A stretch of DNA of 64,000 nt from Lentzea nigeriaca (GTDB taxonomy: Bacteria > Actinomycetota > Actinomycetes > Mycobacteriales > Pseudonocardiaceae). The position numbers were made by a program, and so were the translations under genes. The stretch is taken from assembly GCF_016907955.1 (NCBI RefSeq), contig NZ_JAFBCX010000002.1:744001-808000 (forward strand). Direction: 5' to 3'. The first letter of the stretch is position 1; each line of letters starts with the position of its first letter. This document shows positions 37,019 through 44,951 of the stretch, in pieces. The notes under the pieces were generated by a model that saw only the letters and a list, made by a program, of their open reading frames with translations, was not told where the DNA came from and made no database searches.

Positions 37019-39838
37019 TCAAGACACTTCTCCTGTGTCGAACGGGATGATCACCTGCGGTCGCGAGTGCTCGAACCTGTCGAAGAACAGGCCGCGGCGT
37101 GGTCGCGGCGACCACGCCATCACCTGTTCCGGACCGAGCGACAGCAGCTCCTTGCCTTGCACGTCGAACGCCACCCAGGCGCCGATGTCGTCGTAGACGC
37201 CCGGTGGCAGGCTCGCCTTGAGCCTCTGCACGCCGCGCCACCAGCCGAGTACGTGCGTGCGGTTCTCCGGGCCGTGCTTGAGAACAGTGCGCAGGCTGTC
37301 CAGACCGGACGCACGTGTCGTCGGATCCTTCTGCTCCAGCAACGTGTGCGCCGCGTCCACGCCGTAGAGCACCAGGTAGTGCGGTGACGGCGGCGTGTCG
37401 GACGTGCCCGTGTTCAACGACTGCAGCCGTGCTGCCGTGCGGTCCAGCAGCTCGCGGATGCCGTCGATGCCGATCACCGAGGCGTCGTGGCCGTCCGCGC
37501 TCACGCGTTTCGCCAGGTGCAACGCGGACGGCATGGCCTCGTCGACCAGGCAGGCCAGCGTGAACGCCGCCTCGTGCGGTTCGTGCTGCCTGCCCAGAGA
37601 CGCGGCCGCTCCGCCGAGCACGGCGGCCGCGTCCTGAACCACGGAGCCGATCACCGCGATGTTGCGGCCTGGAGTGCGGGCGAACCGCACCCGAGCCGCG
37701 CTGCCCGCGACGTCGATCACCTGTCCCAACAGCACGGTAGGCGATGCATCGCCCGGCCGCAGTTCGAGGAAGTCCGGCAGTGCGTCGAGAAAGGGAACCT
37801 TGCTTCCGTCGAAGAGGCCGGGGGCCTGGCCTGGTTCACGGCGCCACAGCTCGTTCTGCAGGAAGTCCATGGTGCCCTTGGACGTGGAGTCCGGGATGCG
37901 GCAGATCTCGTTGCCGGGCTTGACGCCCGACTCGTGGTTGATCACCGCGTGCCAGCGCGGGAGCTCCACGGCCGCGTCGTTCTGCGGCTCCGCCAGCACC
38001 CGGCGGGCCTTGGGCAGTGCGATGCGGACCGTGAACTGCTCGAAGATCGCCGACTTGCCCCAGAAACCCTCGATGCCGGAGACGTCCTGCGAGGAGAGGA
38101 CGAGGTGGATGCCCTGCGAGCGACCGCGCCGCGCCACGTCCTCCAGCAGCTGGGTCGCGGCGGCCGTGACCTGGTCACGCTCGCCGAAGAGGTACTGGAA
38201 CTCGTCGATCACCGCGACGATCCGGGGCCAGCGGCCGCCGGGGTCCTCCGCGCGCAGGTGCTCGAGCTTGGTGACCTCGTGCTGCTTGGCCGCGTCCGCG
38301 CGCCGGCGCATCTCGTCGGACAGGAACCTCAGCAGCGCCACGCCGAACTCGCGGTCGGTGTTGACGTTCACGCCGACCAGGCGCGCGTGCGGCAGCCACG
38401 ACGGGTCCTTGCGGCCCGGCGCGAACTGCGCGAACGACACGCCTTCCTTGAAGTCCAGCAGGTACAGCTCCAGCTCGGCCGGCGAATAGCGCGCGCACAA
38501 CGAACCGAGCATCGCGTACAGGAAGTTCGTCTTGCCGGAACCGGAAGGGCCGCCGATCAACGCGTGCGGCGAGGTGTCGCCGAGCTGCACGCACACCGGT
38601 TCGCCGTCGTCGAACCCAACGGGCGCAATGACTCCAGCGGCCGAGTTCTCGGTCCACGGCCGTTCCGGCAGCAGATCGCCGAACGTGCTCATGCGCGTCC
38701 GCCGTTCCTCGCGCTTCTCCGCGATGGCGGCACAAGCACGTGGCACGAGGGTGCGCGGCAGCGGCGGATCCAGCGTCACCGTCACGTGTTTGCCGGTCAT
38801 CGTGCAGATCGCGGTGCCGTCACCGCGCAACGACACGGTCTCCACCGGTGAGTTGATCGTGATCGGGATGTCCACGATGAACAGCTGCACGCCGCACGCC
38901 AAACCGTTGCGCGCCACGCGTTGCAGCTGCTGCTGGTGCTCTTCCTTCAACGCCCTGCGGTTGCCGAACAGCACGGCGATCCGCCACGGCTCGGTGCGCC
39001 TGCCCTCACCGCTGACCGAACGCACGGTCAGATGCCCGTCGACCAGAACCTTCGTGTGCACCTGGCGGATGTGCTCGGACAGCTCGTCCAGCAGCTCGTG
39101 CAGCCGCGCGGGGTCGTGCACCGTCAGCAGGTTGGCGCGAGTCAACGGGTAGAGGCCGGGCAACGACCCGGTCAGCTGGCCGACGTCCCACACGTGGACG
39201 TGCACGAGACCCGGCTGGAAGTGCGACAGCACCCGCAGCAACAGGTTCTCCACCAGCGTGTCCGCGAGCTGGCGACTGTCCGAAGTGGACGAGATGTGCA
39301 GGTGCGACTGGTCCAGCAGCGGCACGGCGACGGGGAACTGCTGCGCCTCCGGCGCGGACGTCACCACGCCCGTGCCGATCCGCCACAGCTCCGGCACGCC
39401 CTCGCTGCCGTCGTGCGTGCCCGGCGTGCCGAGCCATGACTCGTGCGGCCACGACGCCGGCCCCGCGGCGACCGAATTCACCAGTGCGGTCAGCTGGTCG
39501 GGACCCGTCGTGGTCCACTCGTGGTACGACTGCTGCCAGTCGTGCCTGATCTGGGCGAGACGCTCGGCGAACTGGGCCATCGAGAGCGGAGCCTGGCGCG
39601 GGTTTCTCTCGCGCTTCTCGTCGACCGTCAGGAACGGGGTCACGTTCGCGAGCGCGGCATCGCGAATCGCCCTGTCGACGCCCATGCCGCGCACGGTCAG
39701 CTCGAACATGTCCTTCGCGTGCTCGGTGGCGAGTGCCCTGTGCTCACGCGCCACGGAGCCCAGCGCTGCCGCCACGGCGCGCTGGAACTCCGCGAAGGCT
39801 TCCTCGATCCTCCGTCGCCGTTCGTCCCGCCTGCTCAT
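37019..39838 (-). CDS. FtsK/SpoIIIE-type ATPase with three ATPase-like domains
   Basis: Soluble protein of 939 residues with no transmembrane segment. Coiled N terminus (1-60), then a degenerate ATPase-like domain (about 150-400), then the intact central FtsK motor: Walker A IGGPSGSGKTN near 428-437, Walker B VAVIDEFQ near 543 and VLSSQDVSGIEGFW after it. The C-terminal third (about 690-900) again looks like an ATPase fold without a Walker A lysine (AVIGSVVQDAAAVLGG). The arrangement resembles ESX EccC without its membrane helices. It starts at ATG overlapping the upstream small gene as TGATG. Probable motor of a secretion or DNA-handling system; substrate unknown. Confidence 0.85.
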   Translation of the reverse strand: MSRRDERRRRIEEAFAEFQRAVAAALGSVAREHRALATEHAKDMFELTVRGMGVDRAIRDAALANVTPFLTVDEKRERNPRQAPLSMAQFAERLAQIRHDWQQSYHEWTTTGPDQLTALVNSVAAGPASWPHESWLGTPGTHDGSEGVPELWRIGTGVVTSAPEAQQFPVAVPLLDQSHLHISSTSDSRQLADTLVENLLLRVLSHFQPGLVHVHVWDVGQLTGSLPGLYPLTRANLLTVHDPARLHELLDELSEHIRQVHTKVLVDGHLTVRSVSGEGRRTEPWRIAVLFGNRRALKEEHQQQLQRVARNGLACGVQLFIVDIPITINSPVETVSLRGDGTAICTMTGKHVTVTLDPPLPRTLVPRACAAIAEKREERRTRMSTFGDLLPERPWTENSAAGVIAPVGFDDGEPVCVQLGDTSPHALIGGPSGSGKTNFLYAMLGSLCARYSPAELELYLLDFKEGVSFAQFAPGRKDPSWLPHARLVGVNVNTDREFGVALLRFLSDEMRRRADAAKQHEVTKLEHLRAEDPGGRWPRIVAVIDEFQYLFGERDQVTAAATQLLEDVARRGRSQGIHLVLSSQDVSGIEGFWGKSAIFEQFTVRIALPKARRVLAEPQNDAAVELPRWHAVINHESGVKPGNEICRIPDSTSKGTMDFLQNELWRREPGQAPGLFDGSKVPFLDALPDFLELRPGDASPTVLLGQVIDVAGSAARVRFARTPGRNIAVIGSVVQDAAAVLGGAAASLGRQHEPHEAAFTLACLVDEAMPSALHLAKRVSADGHDASVIGIDGIRELLDRTAARLQSLNTGTSDTPPSPHYLVLYGVDAAHTLLEQKDPTTRASGLDSLRTVLKHGPENRTHVLGWWRGVQRLKASLPPGVYDDIGAWVAFDVQGKELLSLGPEQVMAWSPRPRRGLFFDRFEHSRPQVIIPFDTGEVS

Positions 39839-40089
39839 CACAGCTCCACGGTGAGTCGTTGGATGCGCTCGAGGGTTCCCACCATCAGTTCCAGCTGATC
39901 GGGGAATCTTTCCTTCGCGCGCACGAACTCGGGTGGAAGCAGCGACTCGTGGTGGTTCTCGCTCGACTCGGCGAGTATCGAAACCGCCTCGTCGAGGCCC
40001 TCCTGCGCGGAACGCACACTTCGGTATGCCTCACGCAGGATCTCGCTCGCCTGCTCGAGCGCGGCGCGAACCTCGGCGATGGATGCCAT
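39838..40089 (-). CDS. Small helical protein B of the FtsK cassette
   Basis: Protein of 83 residues, all-helical by appearance, opening MASIAEVRAALEQASEIL. The opening matches that of the next gene upstream (MASIEEVRAAIAQAIDKA), so the two are paralogues or a heterodimer. It lacks a WxG turn and a YxxxD tail, so it is not a canonical WXG100 protein. The length and two-helix layout nevertheless fit that group. It overlaps its neighbours by 1 nt on both sides (TGATG), meaning strictly coupled translation with the ATPase. Function not recognised. Confidence 0.8.
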   Translation of the reverse strand: MASIAEVRAALEQASEILREAYRSVRSAQEGLDEAVSILAESSENHHESLLPPEFVRAKERFPDQLELMVGTLERIQRLTVEL

Positions 40090-40349
40090 CAAAGCCTGCT
40101 GTTGATGCCCTCGGCCCCGGAAATGCCCGCGCCGAGGTAGTTCTGCAGCTCGCTCACGCCGGACACGACCTGGGCGAACTGGGCGTTCGTCGTCTCGACG
40201 TCCGCCTGCACCGAGCCCTGCGTGACCGATGTCAGGAGTTGCTGCGCATCCTCGGCGAGCTCAGCCGCCTGTTGGAGGGCCGACTGGCTTTGGCTCGCCT
40301 TGTCGATCGCCTGGGCAATTGCGGCACGGACCTCTTCGATGCTGGCCAT
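40089..40349 (-). CDS. Small helical protein A of the FtsK cassette
   Basis: Protein of 86 residues, first gene of the three-gene cassette. Helix 1 MASIEEVRAAIAQAIDKASQ is followed by a long Gln/Ala-rich helix (ALQQAAELAEDAQQLLTSV), then a polar stretch and a final helix around FAQVVSGVSELQNYLGAG. No signal peptide, no WxG motif. GGGAG lies 6 nt before the ATG, and a 7-bp hairpin (40376-40395) sits 27 nt upstream. Its shared N terminus with the next product points to a pair handled by the FtsK-like ATPase. Confidence 0.8.
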   Translation of the reverse strand: MASIEEVRAAIAQAIDKASQSQSALQQAAELAEDAQQLLTSVTQGSVQADVETTNAQFAQVVSGVSELQNYLGAGISGAEGINSRL

Positions 40350-40375
40350 GTCGACTCCCGAACCCTCCCGGAACA

Positions 40376-40395
40376 GGGTGGTCGTACAACCACCC
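40376..40395. promoter_or_regulatory. Short inverted repeat upstream of the FtsK cassette
   Basis: GGGTGGT and ACCACCC (40376-40382, 40389-40395) frame CGTACA, 27 nt before the first start codon. It could be an operator or a leader hairpin. The rest of the gap to 40589 is comparatively AT-rich and holds no gene. Confidence 0.4.
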
Positions 40396-40589
40396 TCAGT
40401 AGAGATTGTGCCCAGATTTTCACAGTTGAGACCGAAGATCGGCTAACTGGGTGGATGCCTGAATCCACTCGAACGGGCCTTGATTTAATGATCAGTTAGG
40501 CGTGGTCCTGGCCCCTCGACTGAGCGTGTAGTAACCCTCACAATGCCGCCTACACCCTGTTGTGAAGGCCTGCCGACCGGCCGGGTGAA

Positions 40590-41021
40590 TCACGACGGCC
40601 GCGAGGGTGAGTTGTCACGCGCAGTGCCTGCACCGAACGGGTCATCTCCAGCCCACGCCTCGACCAGGACGCGCTCCGCACCCGGCACGAGACCGCTGAT
40701 CAACTCCGGATCGTCGAGCACGGTCCACGCCGTGGGCGGCTCGCACGCCACCCGCGGCGTCGGGAAGCCGTCACCCAGCCCGCGCACGAACGTGCGAACC
40801 GCCCGCGCCAGCGCCGCGGAGACGTTGTGAGTGGCCTTCTCCTGGCTCGGCTCCGTGATGACGACGGCCCAGCACGACGGCTCCTCGTCCGAGCAGTCAC
40901 GGGCGTCCACGACCTGCGCACCGGCACGGCTGATGAGCGCGTCGCACGCGGCACGCGCCTGTTGCTCGTCCGCCGCCTCGACCACCACGGTGATCAGCAG
41001 CACGAGGTCGTCATGGTTCAT
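40590..41021 (-). CDS. Hypothetical cytosolic protein
   Basis: Protein of 143 residues, unrecognised. It opens MNHDDLVLLITVVVEAADEQ and has an alternating beta-alpha pattern with a CDSDEE-like acidic turn (DARDCSDEEPSCW) and a proline-bearing C-terminal tail. No signal peptide or transmembrane segment. It is the last gene of a minus-strand run, lipoprotein - hydrolase-like - this gene, with a 16-nt gap to its neighbour, so cotranscription is likely. Stop at 40590. Confidence 0.65.
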   Translation of the reverse strand: MNHDDLVLLITVVVEAADEQQARAACDALISRAGAQVVDARDCSDEEPSCWAVVITEPSQEKATHNVSAALARAVRTFVRGLGDGFPTPRVACEPPTAWTVLDDPELISGLVPGAERVLVEAWAGDDPFGAGTARDNSPSRPS

Positions 41022-41037
41022 GGCAGCAGAGATGGTG

Positions 41038-41514
41038 TCAGACGACCCTGCGCACGAATTCCAGCACCCGCGTGACGGCCTCGCCGTCGGTCAGCAGCCC
41101 GTCGACGACGTGCTCCTCGAACGCCGAACCGCGAATGCGGTCCGTTCCCGCCCGCGTGTCCGAGATCGGCACGATCTCGTCGTCCGACCCGTGCAGCCAC
41201 AACGTCGGCAGCTCGCCCAGCGCCGGCCCGAAGTTGACCTCGTCCATCAACTCGGCCAGCTCGTCGGACGCGCCGTCCCACATGCCGAGCACCGGCGACA
41301 CCAGCACCAGTGCGGCGAGCCCGGAATGCGTTTGCGCGTAACGAACAGCGACGGGCGCGCCGGTGAAGTGTCCAATGAGGACGACCGGCCGGTCGGCCGC
41401 CTTCACCGCGGACTCGACGTCCTCGGTCACCGCGACCGGCACGCCCGCGGTGCGCAGTGAGAAGGCGATGCGCTCGCCGTGCGGCAACACGGCGAGCCAT
41501 CCGGGTGCGTCCAT
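41038..41514 (-). CDS. Small alpha/beta-hydrolase-like protein without nucleophile
   Basis: Protein of 158 residues with the second half of an alpha/beta-hydrolase fold. The nucleophile elbow region reads VVLIGHFTGAP, where GHSxG would be expected, so the catalytic Ser is Phe. A later segment PTLWLHGSDDEIVP supplies the acidic-residue strand, and the C terminus carries an Arg/Val-rich helix without an evident His. It is short compared with full hydrolases (about 250). Possible alternatives are a binding protein or a pseudoenzyme. The ATG touches the stop of the upstream lipoprotein (TAG-ATG). Confidence 0.7.
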   Translation of the reverse strand: MDAPGWLAVLPHGERIAFSLRTAGVPVAVTEDVESAVKAADRPVVLIGHFTGAPVAVRYAQTHSGLAALVLVSPVLGMWDGASDELAELMDEVNFGPALGELPTLWLHGSDDEIVPISDTRAGTDRIRGSAFEEHVVDGLLTDGEAVTRVLEFVRRVV

Positions 41515-42090
41515 CTACGAAGCGTAGAACGCGCTGATCTCGATCCGGCCACCGGAACACACAGGTCCGAACGTCCACGGCACGCTCAGCGGCACCGTCT
41601 CGTCCGGGGGGATGGCCGCTGCCTTCGACGGCTCCGGCTGGCACGGCCCGTCCACGGGTTCGTTGCCGGACGGCACGACACCCCAGTGCAGGTTCGCGGA
41701 GGCACGCCCGCCCGGCGCGAGCGTCAGCGCCTTGGGACCGGGGTCCGCCTTGCGCTCCAGCTTGGTCGGGATCGCACCGGACGCGTTCTCCAGCTGGAAA
41801 CCGCTGTAGCCGTTCAACGTGCACGGCGCGGTGCCGGAGTTCGTCACGACGAACTTGCCGTACCGGTTGCCCGCGCCGGCGTCGGTCGGGTCGAGCTGGC
41901 CCTTCAGCACCGACGAGTCGCAGCGCTTCGTGAGTGGTGCGGCCACTGCGTCCTTGGTGGCAGAGGACGAACTGGTCGACGACGGCGTCGACGTCGGCAT
42001 CGTCTGCGTCGCGGTGTCCGGAGTTCTGTCCCCGCAGGCCGTCACGGATGCGAGCACCAGCAGTCCGCAGGCGATCAACCGTCGAGTCAT
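41515..42090 (-). CDS. DUF4232 lipoprotein
   Basis: Predicted secreted lipoprotein of 191 residues. The signal peptide MTRRLIACGLLVLASVTAC ends in the lipobox VTAC. A Thr/Ser-rich linker (about 33-52) leads to a DUF4232 domain with paired cysteines (one pair in CDSSVLKGQLDP..APCTLNGYSGF, one in DGPCQPE..FGPVC), a beta-sandwich found in actinobacterial exoproteins of unknown role. AGGAGGTG precedes the ATG at 42090. First gene of a probable three-gene transcript. Confidence 0.85.
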   Translation of the reverse strand: MTRRLIACGLLVLASVTACGDRTPDTATQTMPTSTPSSTSSSSATKDAVAAPLTKRCDSSVLKGQLDPTDAGAGNRYGKFVVTNSGTAPCTLNGYSGFQLENASGAIPTKLERKADPGPKALTLAPGGRASANLHWGVVPSGNEPVDGPCQPEPSKAAAIPPDETVPLSVPWTFGPVCSGGRIEISAFYAS

Positions 42091-42156
42091 GGGTGCACCT
42101 CCTACCACCGAAGGATGTGCCCAAATACCAACTCAGCCACACAACGTGCCGGTAAT

Positions 42157-43218
42157 TCACCGGATCTGGTGGTCGTCCCATCCGTCCGGCAGCTCCGACA
42201 TGCCCTTCACCGCCGCGGTCCAGATGTACGTCCAGGCGATCCGGCCGTCCGGCAGCACGACCCGCACGCGGCGGTAGTCCTCACCCTCGTACTCGTCGAG
42301 CAGCGGCAGGGCGTCCTCCGGCGACCGCAGCCGCAGCACGAAACCGGGCACACCCAGTCCGGCGCCGGGACGCAGCGCGGGGTAGCCCAGGCCCGTGTCG
42401 AACAACGTGCCGGGCAGGTGGGTCTCCTCCGACTCCACGACGTGCGGTTCCATCAGGTGCCAAGCGCTTGCGCCCGGCTTGAGCGTGCCGTACACGAACA
42501 GCAGCTCCGGCCAGTCGTCGGCGGACGGTGCGCCGTGCACCTCGGTCACGTCCAGTCCATCGGTCATCGCCGGCCTCTCGCCCAGGACGCGGGCGGCTCG
42601 CTGCGAGACGTCCGTGCAGCGGACCATACGGCCGTTGAAGAGCACGGGCATCCGCTTCTTGGAGCCCGCTGTGTACGCCAGCACGCTGTCGACGACGCCA
42701 CCGTTGTAGAGCACCACACGGCCCGTGTGCAGGCGTACGAGGCGATAACGCAGTCCGCGGCCCTCGCAGCGGTCCAGCACTCGCAGCTGCTCGGGTGTGG
42801 CGAACCAGACGGAGTGCTCCTCGACGTGGCCCGGCGCGGCCGCGAGGGTGGCCGGGCGCTGGCCGTCACGGGCCCGCATCCCCGCGGCCCAGACAGCAGA
42901 AAGGCCCTCGCATCGTGCGCGAAGCACGACCGCGGGGCCTTCGAGTCCGAGCTCCTCGCGGAGCCAGGTGACCTTGCTGGGATTGGCGTTGGAGCCGTAG
43001 CCGAGCACCGGCATTCGGGCTGCCAGCGGGGGCTCGCCGTGGTTTGCGAGCCATTGGTCTAGGTCGATGTTCTCCGGCTCAACACGCCATCCCGACTCCA
43101 TCGTGAGGTCCGGTCGCACTGGCCAGCCCGTTTCGTCGACGTGGACGAAACAGTGGTCTGGACGTGCGCCCGGATAGGGCTCCGCTGGATGGCTTTCGTC
43201 GGTGAACGGTTGGGCCAT
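42157..43218 (-). CDS. Tandem gamma-glutamylcyclotransferase-fold protein
   Basis: Protein of 353 residues with two GGCT/AIG2-like domains. The N-terminal one has VLGYGSNANPSKV at about 70 and ends LRVLDRCEGRGLRYRLVRL. The C-terminal one has LFVYGTLKPG at about 240 and LLDEYEGEDYRRVRV. Each keeps the glutamate of the CEG or YEG motif that serves as catalytic base in this fold. The reaction could be release of 5-oxoproline from gamma-glutamyl compounds. The ATG at 43218 has CACAAT 6 nt upstream and no ribosome site, suggesting a leaderless message. Confidence 0.85.
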   Translation of the reverse strand: MAQPFTDESHPAEPYPGARPDHCFVHVDETGWPVRPDLTMESGWRVEPENIDLDQWLANHGEPPLAARMPVLGYGSNANPSKVTWLREELGLEGPAVVLRARCEGLSAVWAAGMRARDGQRPATLAAAPGHVEEHSVWFATPEQLRVLDRCEGRGLRYRLVRLHTGRVVLYNGGVVDSVLAYTAGSKKRMPVLFNGRMVRCTDVSQRAARVLGERPAMTDGLDVTEVHGAPSADDWPELLFVYGTLKPGASAWHLMEPHVVESEETHLPGTLFDTGLGYPALRPGAGLGVPGFVLRLRSPEDALPLLDEYEGEDYRRVRVVLPDGRIAWTYIWTAAVKGMSELPDGWDDHQIR

Positions 43219-43344
43219 TGGTCCATTGTGCCAAAGCAAGGGGCCAGATTGCGCCCCCTAATCGTGACCCATCCGAGGTCTAACCCCGGTTCCTTGGAGT
43301 TTAGTGAGAACATTCACTACGCAATCGGGTGACTGCCCCGATGT

Positions 43345-44295
43345 CTAGGTGAACTCCGGGTGCGCCTCCGGATGCGCGTCCCACCACCTGCGGTACTCGG
43401 GATTGCGGTCCAGCACCGAGCGGTAGGCGTCGGCGGCGCACGCGAACACCTCGTGCGCCCGCCCCGACACCGGTGAGTCCCGGCGCGTCGCCACGAAGAT
43501 GTCCGTCATCAACGGCATCCCGCGCAACCGCCTGATCACGATGCCGTCCCCGGTGCGCGACGGCGCCGCGGCGAACGACACGCACCCGCCGGCGACCAGG
43601 CCGCGGGCCATGCTCGCCTCGCCGGTGTGGTGCGTGAGCCGCGGCACGAACCCGGCGTCCGCGCACGCCTGGAACATCTGGGTCCTGCTGCCGATGTGCT
43701 GCTTGGGCGGCGTGACCCAGTCGCGGTCCGCGAGCTGGGCCAGGTCGATCTCCTCCTGCCCGGCGAGCGGGTCGGTCTCGGACACCGCGACGAACGCGGG
43801 TTCGGTCACGAGCTTGCGCAGCTCGATGCCGGCCAGGTCACGCGCGTGCATGCCGTCGAAGAACTCGAACAGTGCCACGTGGACCTGTCCGGCCTCCAAC
43901 ATGTCCACGATCTCCGCCGACGACGGCCGCACCTCCGCGCGCACGTCGGCGTTGAGCTCCCGCAGGCCCTCCACGAGCTTGGCGAAGTACAGGATCGGGA
44001 TGCAGCCGAAGAACAACGGCCCGCGGCGGTCGGTCTCCCTCGTGGTGCTCATCAGCTGAGCCATCTCGTCGAGCACGAGCCTGGCCGTGCCCAGCACGCG
44101 ACGGCCCAGGTCAGTGGGGACACACCCGTTGCGCGTCCGGTCGAACAGCCGGCCGCCGACCAGTCTCTCGACCGTGCGCAGCTGCGCGGACAGGGCGGGT
44201 TGGGTCAGTCCGAGCCGCGTGGCGGCCCTGGTCACACTGCCTTCCTCGGCGATGGTGCGAACCGCGCGCAGGTGGCGGAGCTCCAGCTCGGGCAT
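43345..44295 (-). CDS. LysR-family transcriptional regulator
   Basis: Regulator of 316 residues. The N-terminal winged HTH (MPELELRHLRAVRTIAEEGSVTRAATRLGLTQPALSAQL over residues 1-40) is canonical. The periplasmic-binding-protein-like effector domain follows, with RGPLFFGCIPILYFAKLVEGL as the start of the first subdomain. The C-terminal tail RRWWDAHPEAHPEF is unusual but short. No divergent partner gene is present: the next upstream gene is the F420 oxidoreductase, which has its own palindrome. Target unknown. Confidence 0.92.
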   Translation of the reverse strand: MPELELRHLRAVRTIAEEGSVTRAATRLGLTQPALSAQLRTVERLVGGRLFDRTRNGCVPTDLGRRVLGTARLVLDEMAQLMSTTRETDRRGPLFFGCIPILYFAKLVEGLRELNADVRAEVRPSSAEIVDMLEAGQVHVALFEFFDGMHARDLAGIELRKLVTEPAFVAVSETDPLAGQEEIDLAQLADRDWVTPPKQHIGSRTQMFQACADAGFVPRLTHHTGEASMARGLVAGGCVSFAAAPSRTGDGIVIRRLRGMPLMTDIFVATRRDSPVSGRAHEVFACAADAYRSVLDRNPEYRRWWDAHPEAHPEFT

Positions 44296-44423
44296 AAAGA
44301 CCTTGTATCCCGCTTCTGTATGAGCCGCCACCCTTCGATCGGGGCATAGTGAGTTCCGACGATCATCCGGCCCGGCGCATGCGGCAGCGTCCCGGGTCCG
44401 GCGCGGGAGGGTGCGCACCCCTC

Positions 44424-44475
44424 GGTTCGACGCTGCTGCCGCGCACCCTGCGCTCCGCGGCAGTAGCGTCGAACC
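44424..44475. promoter_or_regulatory. 20-bp inverted repeat abutting the F420-oxidoreductase start
   Basis: Left arm 44424-44443 and right arm 44456-44475 match at 19 of 20 positions around a 12-nt centre, and the repeat ends 1 nt before the ATG at 44477. The right arm contains TAGCGT (44464-44469), a leaderless -10 box ending 7 nt before the start. A perfect 12-bp palindrome GGGTGCGCACCC lies just upstream (44410-44421). Operator or promoter-covering element. Confidence 0.65.
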
Positions 44476-44476
44476 C

Positions 44477-44902
44477 ATGGCGGTGAAGGACTCTCCCACG
44501 AGCTGGGTCAACGAGCACATCCAGAAGTACGTCGAGACCGACGGAGCCGAGGGCCACGAATGGCGGCCAGGTGTGTTCACGCTTCTGCTGACCACCAAGG
44601 GGCGCAAGAGCGGCGAACTGCGGCGGACCGCTCTCATCTACCAGCCGGACGGCGACAACTACGTGGTCGTGGCGTCGCAGGGAGGTGCGCCGACGCACCC
44701 GTCCTGGTACCTCAACCTGCAGGCCGACGACGAGGCCGAGGTGCAGGTCGGCGCGGACAAGTTCAGGGCACGTGCTCGCACAGCCGGCCCCGACGAGCGG
44801 GACCGGCTGTGGAAGCTGATGAACGAGGTCTGGCCGGCGTACTCCGACTACCAGAAGAAGACCGACCGCGAGATTCCCGTTGTGGTGCTGGAACGGATTT
44901 AG
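44477..44902 (+). CDS. DDN-like deazaflavin (F420)-dependent oxidoreductase
   Basis: Small split-barrel protein of 141 residues of the deazaflavin-dependent nitroreductase (Ddn) family. It has WRPGVFTLLLTTKGRKSGELRRTALIY, the LTTxGRKSGxxRxTPL-type motif that binds F420, with the later VVVASQGGAPTHPSWYLNL and RDRLWKLM...WPAYSDYQKKTDREIPVV segments. Such proteins reduce quinones or nitroaromatics with F420H2. It appears leaderless (TAGCGT, 7 nt before ATG) within a long inverted repeat. It ends 49 nt before the convergent GNAT-PhzF gene, at a small hairpin. Confidence 0.9.
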   Translation: MAVKDSPTSWVNEHIQKYVETDGAEGHEWRPGVFTLLLTTKGRKSGELRRTALIYQPDGDNYVVVASQGGAPTHPSWYLNLQADDEAEVQVGADKFRARARTAGPDERDRLWKLMNEVWPAYSDYQKKTDREIPVVVLERI

Positions 44903-44928
44903 CGAGTTCGACTTCCAGACGAACTCGC
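44902..44928. terminator. Short hairpin between convergent genes
   Basis: GCGAGTTCG (44902-44910) pairs perfectly with CGAACTCGC (44920-44928) around a 9-nt loop. It starts at the stop codon of the F420 gene and lies before the stop of the opposite gene. No T-run, so its terminator strength is unknown. Confidence 0.5.
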
Positions 44929-44951
44929 CGCCGTCTGCGGAGCAGCGGCAG

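Noticed and set aside
40396-40589. Small gene in the AT-richer gap next to the FtsK cassette
   Set aside because: No frame with start, ribosome site and plausible product was found.
41018-42181. Long open frame on the minus strand over the lipoprotein and hydrolase genes
   Set aside because: It is Arg/Gly/Ala-rich with no domain, typical of an out-of-frame shadow in high-GC DNA; the overlapping frames have a signal peptide, ribosome site and family match.
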